A DNA stretch of 64,000 nucleotides from Saxidomus purpurata (taxonomy: Eukaryota > Mollusca > Bivalvia > Venerida > Veneridae): NCBI GenBank assembly GCA_022818135.1, contig JAFMSR010000028.1:351086-415085 (forward strand). Reading direction: 5' to 3'. Below, one piece after another: positions 38,385-50,141 of the stretch. The translations under genes and the position numbers were made by a program. The notes beneath the pieces were generated by a model that saw only the letters and a program-made list of their open reading frames with translations, was not told the origin of the DNA and did no database searches. Position 1 is the stretch's first letter; every line of letters begins with the position of its first letter.

Positions 38385-38631
38385 GTTTGGGAGTTTTTAA
38401 TTACGAGAACTTAATGATGAGATGAAAATTTTGAGTCTGAGTAGACTTTTGATGATAAAGCTTGAGAGAAAATCCCAAACTGCATATTCTTTCTATAATT
38501 ATAGAAATAAACATGAATAGATTATAGAAATAAACATCTAGCGAAGGACCCGATCTCGGGGGAATAGCTAAATCGGACAAGCAAAAAACCAAAACTGGAA
38601 CGAAACGCGAGTAGGAGACGAAGACCATTGA

Positions 38632-40979
38632 GTTTAAAAGTCCCATTGATTGAAAATTTTACCTGTTAATATTTTGTAAGCCATTTGTTAATTAAGTGCA
38701 CTGAACCCAGTTGGGCGGAAATTTTCGACAAGAAACGTGTTTATTGGGACATAAATCACCAATACAAATTGGCCGGTATTTCACCGAAACGCAAATATTA
38801 CGATCCTCGGCGACTTCCGTAAACTATCGGAAAAGTTTCCGTGTGACGTCACTTGCAGGACTCGAGAAAGATCCGTTACATTGATTATAGTGAACGAGCA
38901 CACAAAACTCCGTGTAAAAACACGATTAACTTACTAATTATATTATTTTTGTAAATGAGAGGTGCCTGGTGTATTCTGGGTGGATGCAGCAACAAATGGA
39001 GTGAGAGAATAAGCCTACACTAATAACCTTGGGATTCTAATATAAAAACTCAGTGACTTAGACAATAGGGACAAACCGCAGTCGAATGAAGTTTGGGCCC
39101 TGGAAAGTCATTCTTATAAAACACCCCGGCGCGACTATCAAGCATACATAATACGAATTATATATGTTTTTATGGTCGGCCCGGGGTGTTTTATAAAAAT
39201 AACTTTTCGGGTCCGAACTTCATGTGACTGTATGACGAACGTTTCAAAATTCTAGAGTAGCCACTGCGTGAAACGGCCCAAGCGTTGAAAGTCATGCACG
39301 ACATAAAGACAGAAAATGTATTTATAATTCGACCTTTGTAGAATGATCTCGATCTATTCAATTTAAGTATTTTCTGAAGGAAAAAGTTTCTTATAACAAG
39401 ATTTAGACTTCGTTTGTTACAAACTTTTCCAATCTAGAACTTCACTTCTATAACTTAAATCATGTCAAATTACATCATATACGAGGATGTTAGGTTGAAA
39501 CTTTTGTTACAAAATGTATTTTATTACAGAATATTATGATAATATTTAAGACACATGTTTTTAAGATCATTCTAGTCTTTATAACAAAAGCTGGCATTTA
39601 TATCTAAAATCATTTAAAAATTATAATGTAGAACAAAGGCCCTATATAAAATATAACAGTTACTCTACCAGAAGTTTAACTTACACGGTGCGGAACTCTC
39701 CAGTAATCCATAAAAGTTTTAAATTCTTAAACAATATCTCGTTTTAACAACGTTGCCATGGTAAATAATTAACGTAGATCTAACCATTGAAGGAATTACA
39801 GTTAATCTAGCCCAAGGGCATAAGTCACAACAAGGATGCGATATGATTTGTTGTTAATTTAGCGCCCCCCTGCCAGCAATCTAACTGGTCACACATTATT
39901 GCATATTGCACACTGGTCAATTGCATTTGATAATTACACAACAATATACAACAACAAAAACAACAACAATATAGTTTATTAACATGCAAAGTGCCCAATT
40001 AAAATTATGAAACCATTATATTTGTTTTCAAGTTTCAATCTTGAAAAACATAATTAGAACTATATACAACTTGATAAAAAGCAATTCAACAAAAGAAAGT
40101 TTCCAGCAACCCTATAAATGTTCAGAAAGTATATCTTTTTGGTTGCGATGACACATTTTATGTATTCAAATGAAATATTTTTCTTAAAGTGAAATTTGAC
40201 ACGTATTTAGGTAGATATCGCGATTTTAATTATAAAGAGTTTTCAAATAGATTTGCTTCAGAATTGTTTTTAACCAGCAAAATCGTGTAACCTATTTTGA
40301 TTTACATTCTTAATTCAGTTGTAAATCTAATTCTTTATACTACCCACAAGAAAACGTGTCATGGAAAAATCAAGCTCATCATTTTAGATATTGTAATTAG
40401 ATCGAGCATTTGTGTTCTCATTTTCATCATCAATGGAAATATAATATCGTCCATATTTGTATAGTTTGTAACTCACGTGCATGCGTACATTTAGATCGTT
40501 TCGATACATTTGCATGGTACTTTTCTTACACATTTAAGAATGACACATAGATTTCATTTTGATAGAAACAAACAGAAACAGAAGTTGGTGTCATTTGCAT
40601 ATAAAAAAACTCGACATAACTGCTGTATTTTTATACTTTAATCAAATAATTTTATAACATTACACGGACTTCATCTCTACTCTCTGAAGATGCCTAATAA
40701 GATGAAATTATCGCTTTCGTTGTTGTTAGAGTACCTGTTATCGGACACGATTGTACTGCAAGTGACGTCACGCCAGGCTAGCGATTCCGAAACTGCCGCT
40801 CGTAGGTTTCCGGAAATATTATCGTCACTTTCCGTACAGGTGTGTTTTTTGAGAACTTTATGGACTTACGGAGAGGTAACCACTCAGTATTTTTCGTTAA
40901 AAATTGTCAAATTTGCATTTGCTGACGAATAATATTCAAATGATAAAAAGAAAATTTTTCAATCAATGGGACCTTTAAA
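38632..40979. mobile_element. Nested TIR element, 2.35 kb, inside the pogo-like element
   Basis: The left end TTTAAAAGTCCCATTGATTG (38633) is inverted at the right end as CAATCAATGGGACCTTTAAA (ending 40979). The inverted match continues inwards with gaps; both arms contain the segment GTGACGTCACTTGCAG (inverted at the right end, 40761-40775). The ORF at 40690-40932 lies within the right arm and has no recognisable domain. No transposase was found. Confidence 0.68.
39079..39230. mobile_element. 152-bp palindromic MITE, third nesting level
   Basis: CAGTCGAATGAAGTTTGGGC on the left is inverted on the right as GTCCGAACTTCATGTGACTG. TTATAAAACACCCCGG near 39116 pairs with CCGGGGTGTTTTATAA near 39180. 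The spacer between the arms is about 50 bp. Confidence 0.78.
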
Positions 40980-41339
40980 TACAATGCCATCATTGAAGTT
41001 AAAAGGGTTCATGAATGAAAAAAATGTGCCCTTTCTTTGATTCATAGCTATTTTTTGTCTATGCAGAAAACATGTAAAATTTCCATGGTTCGGATAACTC
41101 GAGAACCCGGATAACTCGAGCATTTTATTCGTACCCTTGCGACCTCGAGTTATCGAGGTTTTACTGTACTGCTTAATTGGGAATTGGCGTAAATAATGTC
41201 TACGATAATCATATTTAAATACAATGTTGCTATTGTTTTAGAGTGTATACGTTTATTAGTGGTAACTATTGGACAGGGTAAAACTGAAATAAACCAAATT
41301 GATAAAAGTACGAATGAGTTTCAGATTTGCAAAAGTACA

Positions 41340-41595
41340 GGGTCGAGTTGTACAGTACAGCACAGGCGAAATCCGCGCATATGCGTCCACGCAGCATGTA
41401 AATAAGAGTTTGAAAGCATGGAGTTGCGGCGGAAAATTGAACGCGTGACGCGGCATCGCAAATTGTATGCGGTATTCAATTGCCGCATCTCAAAGACAAA
41501 ATAGCAAGCAAGCGCGACAACGAGTCCCACCGCCTGATGCCGCGTCTCGCGGAGTTACGCGGCGTGTAATTTTCTATACCGGTGCGAGCGATGAA
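41340..41595. other. CpG-rich patch with partial inverted symmetry
   Basis: This is the densest CpG stretch of the left two thirds of the window (GCGTGACGCGGCATCGC, GATGCCGCGTCTCGCGGAG, TTACGCGGCGTGTAATTTTC). GACGCGGCATC and GATGCCGCGTC are inverted, and AAAATTGAACGCGTGACG is roughly mirrored by GTTACGCGGCGTGTAATTTT. Its position directly after the pogo-like element and the symmetry favour a small MITE. The overlapping ORF at 41467-41760 has no recognisable domain. Confidence 0.45.
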
Positions 41596-41889
41596 ATAAA
41601 ATACAATGTACTGTTGTACACATGTAAAAAATTGTATTTTGAAAAAAAAAGATGTACAACGTATTCCATATTGTTACCAATACATTTTCAATGTTACATG
41701 TCGTTAGCTATACATGTTATACCAGTACGTTTTAGTAACCATGAAAACATGTATGTATGAACGTGTTTTAGAAATGTGTGATGAAAAAGTAATACCCCGT
41801 ACGACTATTTGGCATAAATTATCACTTTAAGTATATTATTTTCCATATCCATGTTTTTTGTAACTGTTTGGAATTGTTCAACTTGTGTT

Positions 41890-42268
41890 ATATTCACCTA
41901 GCAGGGATTACTTTTATTTACACTGTCCTGTGACTTTGGAACATGGTGGGGGTAAGAGTGAGGTTGGGTGCGCACCATAAACCGGTTTAAGCTCCCCAGT
42001 GGTGTTTTTGCCACTGACCGTTCCAAGGCGGTGTGTTCCTTTAATTGTTCGTTTTGTCCTCGTGTGTTTGCTTTGTATGCTAGTGTGTGTTGGTAGTGTA
42101 TGTGTGTGTGTGTGTACATGATTGAATGTGTGTGTGTGTGTGTGTTGTGTGTGTGTGTTGTGTGTGTGTGTGTGTGTGTGGTGTGCACTTCTGGGTGCTG
42201 TGGGGCTCGTTTTGGGGAGGCTGCGTTTTTGGTATGTGGCATTCCCTGTTTGATATTATTTTTGTTTT
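41890..42268 (+). repeat. GT-containing SINE-like repeat, 3' portion, copy 1
   Basis: From CACCTAGCAGGGATTACTT to a T-rich tail this is nearly identical to the downstream copy. It includes GGGTGCGCACCATAAACCGG, CCACTGACCGTTCCAAGGCG, an interrupted (GT)n at 42099-42184, and GGCTCGTTTTGGGGAGGCTG. The ORFs made of repeated Cys-Val or His-Thr codons here are translations of the microsatellite, not genes. Confidence 0.8.
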
Positions 42269-42589
42269 TGTGAAATTTGTATCTTTACATTTTTTACATT
42301 TAAATTACTACCTTGGTAATCGTATAGTTAGGCTAGTAAAATGAGTTTAATCAATATCAAAGATGTGTTATATTCCCCGTCGGTAATTTTTCGATAGTGA
42401 AGATTGTATATAACTTTATGTTATTATCTTAATGCAGATATGGACATGTATTACATCGAATGACAGTGCACTACCAAGAAGACAAAGGTTGAAAATGATA
42501 TTAAAGCATCGTGATTATTTTAAATGTTGCTGATTGAAAAAGAATGCTTAAAAGAATAACGACAAAACTGAGTATTATCCGCCTGTGTT

Positions 42590-43136
42590 GTACTGTAATT
42601 ATATAACAGTGCAATAATTTACTGTTTCGTGACTAGGATATGAAGCTGTTTTGAGACTCTGTGATGGGCAGTTTTTAAATCCCACTGGGACGAAACTGTT
42701 TTGATTTCTGTCCTCTGGCCTGTTTCGTCGGGCCCTTAAGGGTGTTTCTCTTGGTGCTCTGCCTTCTGCAAAGGCATTGAGTACATACGTTTTTTGGTTC
42801 TCAAGGTTTGCTTTTTATATATTTATACACGAGCTATTTTGTGTTTTACATACCATGCCTTTTGTTTCCATTGCGTGTGTTAGAGATTCACCTGGCGGGG
42901 ATTACTTTTATTTACACTGTCCTGTGACTTTGGAACATGGTGGGGGTAAGAGTGAGGTTGGGTGCGCACCATAAACCGGTTTAAGCTCCCCAGTGGTGTT
43001 TTTGCCACTGACCGTTCCAAGGCGGTGCCCCACTGTGTTCCTTTAATTGTTTTGTCCTCGTGTGTTTGCTTTGTATGCTAGTGTGTGTTGGTAGTGTATG
43101 TGTGTGTGTGTACATGATTGTGTGTGTGTGTGTGTG

Positions 43137-43213
<77 letters not shown>

Positions 43214-43318
43214 GGTGGTGGGCACTTCTGTGCACTTCTGGGTGCTGTGGGGCTCGTTTTGGGGAGGCTGCGTTTTTGGTACGTGGCATTCCCTGTTTGA
43301 TATTATTTTTGTTTTACA
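42590..43318 (+). repeat. GT-containing SINE-like repeat, longer copy 2
   Basis: This copy has the same 3' half as 41890-42268, with a longer, almost uninterrupted (GT)n at 43118-43212. It also has an upstream part (CGTCGGGCCCTTAAGGGTG, CTCTGCCTTCTGCAAAGGCA near 42730-42776) missing from copy 1. The two copies are in direct orientation about 1.0 kb apart. A third, inverted fragment lies at 2480-2587. The T-rich 3' end of each copy argues for retroposition. Confidence 0.75.
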
Positions 43319-44109
43319 GGGAAAGTGCTACATCCTCATATGTTTCATACTATTTTAGTGATAATTCCAATTCCTGAAACTTAATTACAATGCTTTGAAA
43401 CAATACAAACTTTGATTATAAACTAGCATTGAAGTTTTCAACCAAACGAATGTGGCATTTTTCTGACACAGATGCAAAAGTATCCTTGGAATATGAATAC
43501 TGTTCTTCTTTCAAGGGAAGTATTGCACTGGTTTTATGAAAATATATGCAGCTAATTGAAACTTTGCTCTGATGTGCCAAAATACATGTAAATCAAATTT
43601 ACCATAGAAAATCGAGAGCGATTTGCCTTAGTTGGTTGAATGGCAACTAATTACTTTTAAATTGATGATATATTCTGACTAATGTTCATGAAACTTAAAC
43701 TACATGTGAATCTTAAAGAAAAAACAGCAATTTAGTTCTGCCTTGAAAGTGTATTTGTGAATTTTAATAACTGAGCCAACAAATCCTTTAATTTACACGA
43801 CATGTCGTTGATAAACGCACCTGATAAAGGATGACAAAAATAAGTATCAAGTTGCAATTGCGTTTTTTTTGTAATCAATATTTACAGGGATTCGTAGAAA
43901 GCAAAATTGTAACGGATACATTTTGAACAGTGTTTTAGTTAATCTGGAGTGTGCGCATTTTCAAGTAATGGCGTACGCAAAAAATGATAATTGCTGCGGA
44001 CATAAAACTAGTTCTTATACATATTAAATTTTAGATTGTGCGACTGCTTTGAGGAGAATATGTATATTATGACCTTATAGTGTTAACGATAAAAAATAAA
44101 GCGTTGCGT
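43319..44109. other. Nothing recognised
   Basis: AT-rich sequence without ORFs of note or repeats. Confidence 0.5.
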
Positions 44110-44520
44110 TTTTTTTTAATTTTCGGTGTAGTTATCTTCCGGTTGGGATCATGTGATGATCTTCGCCGTCTGTCCGTCCATCTGTAATAGCCATTAACTC
44201 CTCCAACAAACCCTTTAACCAAAACTTTGAAACTTTGCCACAACATTACTATGACCTTATGGCAGTGCACGACCCTTTTAGATTGTTCATGGGTGTATGG
44301 GTTGTGACAGGGTGAGGTCATGTCAATTTCTTCCCAATCATATACACTACTGCGTATAAAAACAAAACAATGAGCATATGACACTCAAACCTGGTATGCA
44401 GGTTGGTTATGACTTATAGAAAACCCTTACTTATATTGATGCTAGTAGGTCTAGGTCACCGTGACCTTGGAAATTGAAGTCATTTTATTGGTCAAAGTTA
44501 GTACGGCGTGGGGATACGTG
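44110..44520 (+). repeat. Dispersed repeat with TCTGTCCGTCCATCTG and AGGTCACCGTGACCTTGG
   Basis: GTCTGTCCGTCCATCTGTAA at 44169, AACTTTGAAACTTTGCCACA, and the palindrome GGTCACCGTGACC at about 44454 form the pattern of a common dispersed bivalve-type repeat. The boundaries are uncertain. Confidence 0.45.
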
Positions 44521-44754
44521 ATGGCGTACCATCGACAAAATTATAGTCATTCCTGTAGTGTGCGACTTCAGTTTCATTTGTCTCTAGAGCAACATCAGAA
44601 GGAATGTGCTTCATATCTTAAAAACTTGACGCGGCTTATATGAAAGTACAGATTACCCAGATTTAACGGAATGTCTAAAATTTGATCTGCGCTAGCGTTT
44701 CAGATAATTCAAATGTTTTTTATTTAATTAAATACATTTGTTTGTTCATTTCAG

Positions 44755-44801
44755 TGAATACGTTCAAAATACACCCAGAACAGAATCACAACATCACGTA
44801 A
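44755..44801 (+). CDS. Candidate terminal exon (tail version 2) of gene A
   Basis: A good acceptor (TTTGTTTGTTCATTTCAG, ending at 44754) is followed in phase 1 by 15 residues (LNTFKIHPEQNHNIT, first codon split) and a TAA at 44799-44801. Joined to the transmembrane exon it would give a cytoplasmic tail of roughly 20 residues. The polar, Asn/His-rich composition is compatible with a tail, but the coding part is so short that chance is a real alternative. It lies about 11.8 kb past the transmembrane exon, beyond several transposons. No obvious polyadenylation signal was seen in the next few hundred bases. Confidence 0.33.
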
Positions 44802-45779
44802 ATCAAAAAGTGCAGTTTATTGTCTCAATGCTGGAGCGGTGAGCCTATTTGTGGAAAAATGCAGAACTGAATAATTCCACGTGGCATTTAGAGATTTATT
44901 GCATGACAGTAAAATATTTTATGGATGGTGTACCTTCTCCAGCGCAATATTACTTTGTAACAGTGCTGCTGTGGCGTTTATAAAACCATAAAACATGTAC
45001 CAAACCGAAAAATAGTTTTAAGCAATTGTCGTATGTTTCACACATTTTATATTTTACGCGCTATTTGCTCTGTTTGCTGATGCGTCAGAACCCCAATTAA
45101 CCCTTTTTAGAATTTTGATTGTTACAATGTAAGTCTATATCTAAGAAAACATATTTCTGCTCAGTTTGTGATATTATGGGGGCATAGCGACTATCCAAGT
45201 CTATGAAGAGACACATAAAAATTATGTCTGCAGTTTTTCGGGTAATACATTGTTTTATGTGTAATACATGTACCTATTAACATTATATTTATTCTTATAT
45301 TTCGGATGTGTGCCGTTTTCAAAGATAAACACAGTGGTTAAAAGTCCAACGTGTAATCCATCATTGTTTTGTAAGTCGGTGGTTAATATGTATGATATGA
45401 TGTTTAACATCGTAAGTGAAATAACAAGGAGGCGAACAGCAGAGCGCACGTGTACTTCATCAGATCTGAAATGCCCGTATACTTTATCAATACTGTCTAT
45501 ATCGGTTTTACTTTGTAAAATAGTTGCAAGTAACTAAAGTATACACAATGCAACAATAGATATTTATAAATCTCTTAAATATTTTGTTATCGTATGGCAA
45601 CGGCAGTCTGTTTATCCTTAGCAGCGGCTTATGTTTACCACACGAAAAGCGAATAACAATGACCAGTTGTTGAATCACAAAAACTTTCCATGAGAGTATA
45701 TACGTCTCTAGTTGGGAATTTCAGACAGAAGATGTTCTCATACTGAGTTGAAAATCTTGTCCGCTTTCTATCTTTAAAA
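44802..45779. other. Downstream of candidate tail exon, nothing firm
   Basis: AT-rich sequence. No canonical polyadenylation signal close to 44801 and no repeat family recognised. Confidence 0.4.
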
Positions 45780-46900
45780 TCCCTAATTAGAGATCAAGGT
45801 CACAGGGGCCTGACACTGACAAATCTTGTCCTCTCTTCATCTTCAACACACTCTGTTTGCTTTTTCGCGACACCTGATAGGAAGCAAGAGTATGAAGCGA
45901 AGTAGTGCATATTAAAATTTAGGCAGATGTAGGTTCTTAAACTTGAAAATGTCCGCTCTTCGTCCCCAATAGTCCTTTATTGGAATTTCACGAAACTTGA
46001 TGAGAAGCATCAGTATGAAGTGTAGTTTTGCAAATTATAATTAAGGGTTGCTTGATTGACGGACAGTGGCACAGAACTCTGACACTTGGAACGGTTGTCC
46101 TTTCTCATCCACCAAAGGTCCGTGTTAGATCTGCATTAAATGTGTTGGCAAGCATGAGCATGAAGTCTAGTTGTGCAGATTGTAGTTTAGGGTCATGTGG
46201 TTGAATTGCAAATAGTGTCCGCTCCGATCCGAAATCAATTTTGGATTTTCATAAAACTTGGTTGACAGCATCAATACAAAGTGTTGTAGCTCATATAACA
46301 ATTTACGGTCAGACCATATCAAGGTCACGGGGTCCTGAAAGTAAAATATCTTCAATTCTTCATCTCCGAAACCCTGTTTGATTTACAATAATCATGATTG
46401 GAAGCATCGTATAGAGTGTTGGTGAACGTGATACATTGTGGAGTCATATAGTCATAGGGCAAGGTACATAGGGGTCTGAAATGTTTCTGCTCCTCATCTC
46501 CAAATCCCTTTGCTGGAGTTTCACGAAACTTGATTAAAAGCATCAGCATGCAGTTTTGTTGTGCTTCCCATAATTAAGGGATCATATGGTTAAATGTCAA
46601 TGTCACAGGGGCCTGAACGTTGAAAATCCTTTCAAGTCTTCATCTCAAAAAAGTCTTTGTTCGATTTTCATCAAACTTTATGGGAAGCATGAAGTAAAGT
46701 TGTTGATATAATTAAGGTTCATATGGTTTAAAGTCAATATGACAGCGGTCTGAAATTTGAAAATGTTGTCCTATCTTCGTCTCCAAGAGCCCTTGTTAGA
46801 TTTCTACCAAGCTTTGAGAAAAGCATCACTATTAAGTGTAGCCGTGCATGATACAATTTAGGGTCATATATTCTATTGATATCTCAAAATAGATCTTTGT
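45780..46900 (+). repeat. Degenerate tandem repeat, about eight units of 140 bp
   Basis: The landmark AAGCATCAGTATGAAGTGTAG and variants occurs at about 45884, 46009, 46150, 46265, 46402, 46540, 46685 and 46824, spaced 115-145 bp. Units also share TGTCCNCTCTTCATCTCCAA-like and AGGTCACAGGGGCCTGA-like words. The units differ strongly from one another, so the array is old. Confidence 0.78.
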
Positions 46901-47597
46901 CGTAATTTTCTCCAACAACACTCGTAATTTGCTACAACTAAAGTTCAGACATTAAACATGCAGCTGTTACATCAACAATATTTTAGCCCAGTAATCTACA
47001 TCATGAACCTTTATACTTGCCAGTTCGTTTGTCTGTACGTTTGGCTTAAGGTCAATGGTCCTGTTACAGTATGATCAACTTTAATCGTCATTCCATCATA
47101 ATAATAAATTATTTTCTCAGCATCAACTTTTCTGATCAAATGGAAAAGAATCGGCGTTTAACGTAGCTTGCGGGTTTCCCCAAGAAATCGGGTCATTATT
47201 TTAAACGGCAGCGCAGATTTAACATATTTTGCATGACAACCCCGTGACTTATTGACTTTTGTAGAAATAATACGGTGAAGTGATATTTCCATGGAAACTG
47301 CGTTAAAAGCGCCACCTAGCGGGGAGGTGTATTTTCGTCAATGTTCGTGTTTTTTTTTAAATATATCTCTGTCTACGATCTAACTTTCATAAATGAAATG
47401 TTGAATCATTTATCCATCTGCAAAAAGTAAAAATATCAAATATTTTCCTGCCAAAAATATGAAAAAGTTTGGATCGAATCCTGTAGGTGCGACAATTGTC
47501 AAAGCAAATATAACTGAAAAAGTTGACGCATTTAGCATCAATTGCGAAAAAACGGCCCGAAATAAATTGTTTTAAAGCGCCTTTGGATCTTAAACAA
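46901..47597. other. Nothing recognised
   Basis: AT-rich DNA. A short GC-richer patch (GCGCCACCTAGCGGGGAGG at about 47309) has no recognisable context. Confidence 0.4.
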
Positions 47598-47888
47598 TTG
47601 CTTTTATCTCAGTGCATGCGCAATAAAATCGGAAAAAAAACCCAACTGCTGGCAGCTTAGGTTATAAATAGTAACACAATAGAGAAGTGATTCAAGTGGG
47701 ATATTTAACAAATATGAGAAGTTTGAGTTACCTATTTAGTCACTTACACCGAAAGAACAATCGTCCCAGTGACACGGTAGCGTAATCTAGGAACTTGAGT
47801 ACGGTATAAAGTCTGTGCGGTACGAAACATAAAAACGCCCGAAGATCTGGTAGCGCCCGACAACTGGTAGGAATCCAGTAGCATAATG
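47598..47888 (-). repeat. Dispersed 285-bp repeat, copy 2 (inverted)
   Basis: This is the reverse complement of the segment at 28697-28979, with scattered substitutions. Matching words include GCATGCGCAATAAAATCGGA, CACCGAAAGAACAATCGTCC, GTGCGGTACGAAAC and AGATCTGGTAGCGCCCGACA. The ORF at 47744-47968 covers part of it but is not shared by copy 1 and is not a gene. Confidence 0.78.
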
Positions 47889-48179
47889 CTGCTTATATAA
47901 TGCTTTAAAAAAACAACATGGTTTTCCAACCTAATATATCTATTCTTAGAGATTAGAACATACATCATACAGCGGAATTTCTTTCTGACAGGTTTAAGAA
48001 TTTTGTATTTAGTATGTATTGCAACTTTTTCTATTCAACATTATATTTTGCAGACCTGTTATCATTAATAATGACTTTGTAATATTTCATAATGCACCAT
48101 CTAAGAAATCCTTTGTTATCTTTGAATTGCTACATAAGTAGATATTATATTGGATTTTAAACTTATCCATTCTCAGTTA

Positions 48180-48420
48180 TCAATTTGTCTGGGGAGGGGA
48201 GTTCATTTGGTTCCCATATACTTAATTATAGGGGAAAATTTAAAAATCTTCTTGTATAAAACCACAATGCCTGGTATCTAAAATTAAGCATTGTGTAGTG
48301 GACCGCTTCGCAGATTGTTCAAATCAAAACCCCAGGTCAATTTTTACCATTGTTGACCTTGTATTATAGCCAGTAAAAAGCTAGATAAGCGATACAAGGC
48401 CATCTTTGTCCTCTTGTTTT
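48180..48420 (+). repeat. Fragment of the CTTAGATATTT tandem repeat family
   Basis: AAACCACAATGCC, AAGCATTGTGTAGTGGACCGC, TTGTTCAAATC and the terminal GCGATACAAGGCCATC..CCTCTTGTTTT match the copy at 35345-36118 in order. Confidence 0.6.
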
Positions 48421-49462
48421 ATTAAATTGTTTATAGTCCCGGTCGACCATGAGATTTCTACTTTTGTGTACTTAATACTACGTCAGTATGACTTCAATTC
48501 ATACCGTTACTGTAGTTTTGTTTACCTGACTGCAATTCTTAGTCAGTTTTGTCCAAATAATTTGATTATTTAACTAAATTACGTAAAATGCCAGAGACCA
48601 ACAGGTGAGCGAGTTTGCATACTAGACACCCGTTGCCGGCATACATCGGTGCTTTCTTTGGTTGGTTTTCTGACGCAGCTACTTGTACAATCACGGTCAG
48701 GTAATAACTTGATCTACTGAAAGGCTTAATCTTACTTATCAAAATCTGAAATATAAAGAATTTTATAAATGCTGACAAGTGTAAAAACGTATTGAAAATA
48801 CATTTACAGTAATATATGTACTGTTTTATGTTTTTGAAATAAATTCTAAGCAAATGACCATTATAGTTTTGTATGATTATTCATTTATTTTCTAAATAAT
48901 CTACTTAATAAAACACTCTTTGTTAGATTAGTTTGAGTTAAAGATTGCTATATGTGAAAAAAATCAGTTTGTTTAGCAGCCAATTGTCAACTTCATGGTT
49001 GTCAATCCGTATTCAGTGTTCAACAATACCATTCGCGTGTTCATACATCCTTACTTTTTAAATCACTTACAATCCCTCTGTTCACTCAACATTTCGTATT
49101 TTAATATATTTTTCTCGTTTATGCATATACTATTATTGTTAGTAATATATTATAAATTTGTTAATGTACAGTATATGTTATATTCTAAGACATATAAATC
49201 TTCCCCGCACGCCTTTCTTGCTGACATATATCAGTCACTCTCTTTTTTGTATTTTATTTAGCTTTGTCTTGTTGGTCACGATCTTCACTATATAACTGTG
49301 CATTTATAGAACAAAATCCCTTTACAATCTTTCAATTAATTAATTCATTCATCATTCTCGTTTCTTCTGTCATTTATTGTGTTTTATGTAATAACTTTCG
49401 TTTGGTATTGTGTTATACCTTTCCCATTTTATTTTGTATTAGCTTTTTATATTGTATAACAA
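48421..49462. other. Nothing recognised upstream of the duplicated FN3 units
   Basis: Very AT-rich sequence. The two ORFs at 48995-49261 and 49264-49491 start at TTG or TTG-like codons, are Phe/Tyr/Ile-rich and have no domain. They are judged chance. Confidence 0.45.
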
Positions 49463-50141
49463 GAGCAATGAATTTAGGAACACATAGTTGATTTATTCTA
49501 GTATGTAAATTATACACTGAACGAACAATTATAATTAATCAGGTCCAACAACATGTAAAGTCAGTAGACAATAATTCCGTCAAAAAAAATGTACGTTGCT
49601 TTGATGTTTACAGTAGAAGGACTGTGCATGGTTTTACTTTGATAGACGTTCAAACAATCACTAATGTCAAGCCTCTTTTAATATATAAAAACTAAGAAAA
49701 ACGCTTAAGTCCTGTCAATTAAAGCAATATACAGTATCTTGTTAAAGTCATTTTAAATTGCAAACGGGATGCACGATTCATGAACGATACACGGAAACAT
49801 TGCAAAGTTACACATGAGCACAGTGGATGGTTCTACTTTTATTGCAAAAAGGCTTTCATTTGATTTAAATTTTATATTCAGCATCAAATTTGCAAATCAG
49901 CAATATAGAAAATATAGGATTTCTTCATATGAACACTTTACAATACCGATCGATATTTTTTGAACAGGAAATCTCGCATTTCCAGTTTTATACAATACTA
50001 TTATGTGAGGAAGGATTCAGTCGGAATTAAAAACCTTCTGCACGTAACAGCTGCTTGTCCTCAGAAACGACAACATGCGTACTAGTAACAACCATTGCTT
50101 TCTGACAGTTTTGAAATTTACTTTTAACTGTTTTTTCTTAG

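Larger units (their letters stand above)
37289..41168. mobile_element. 3.9-kb pogo/Tigger-like element with TAACTCGAG subterminal repeats
   Basis: The left end CAGTAAAACTTCGTTAACTC (37289) and right end GTTATCGAGGTTTTACTG (ending 41168) are inverted and flanked by TA (37287-37288 and 41169-41170). Six TAACTCGAG or CAACTCGAG sites lie within 200 bp of the left end and three within 80 bp of the right end, as expected of a transposase-binding cluster. The CAGT..ACTG ends with TA duplication fit pogo/Tigger-type Tc1/mariner elements. No transposase remains. The interior holds nested insertions, including the element at 38632-40979. Confidence 0.78.

Noticed and set aside
40690..40932. 80-codon ORF inside the pogo-like element
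   Set aside because: It lies in the inverted arm of a nested TIR element, has no transposase motif, and parts are mirrored at 38.8 kb.
42981..43377. ORFs of repeated His-Thr or Cys-Val around 41.9-43.4 kb
   Set aside because: Translations of (GT)n/(AC)n microsatellite inside a dispersed repeat.
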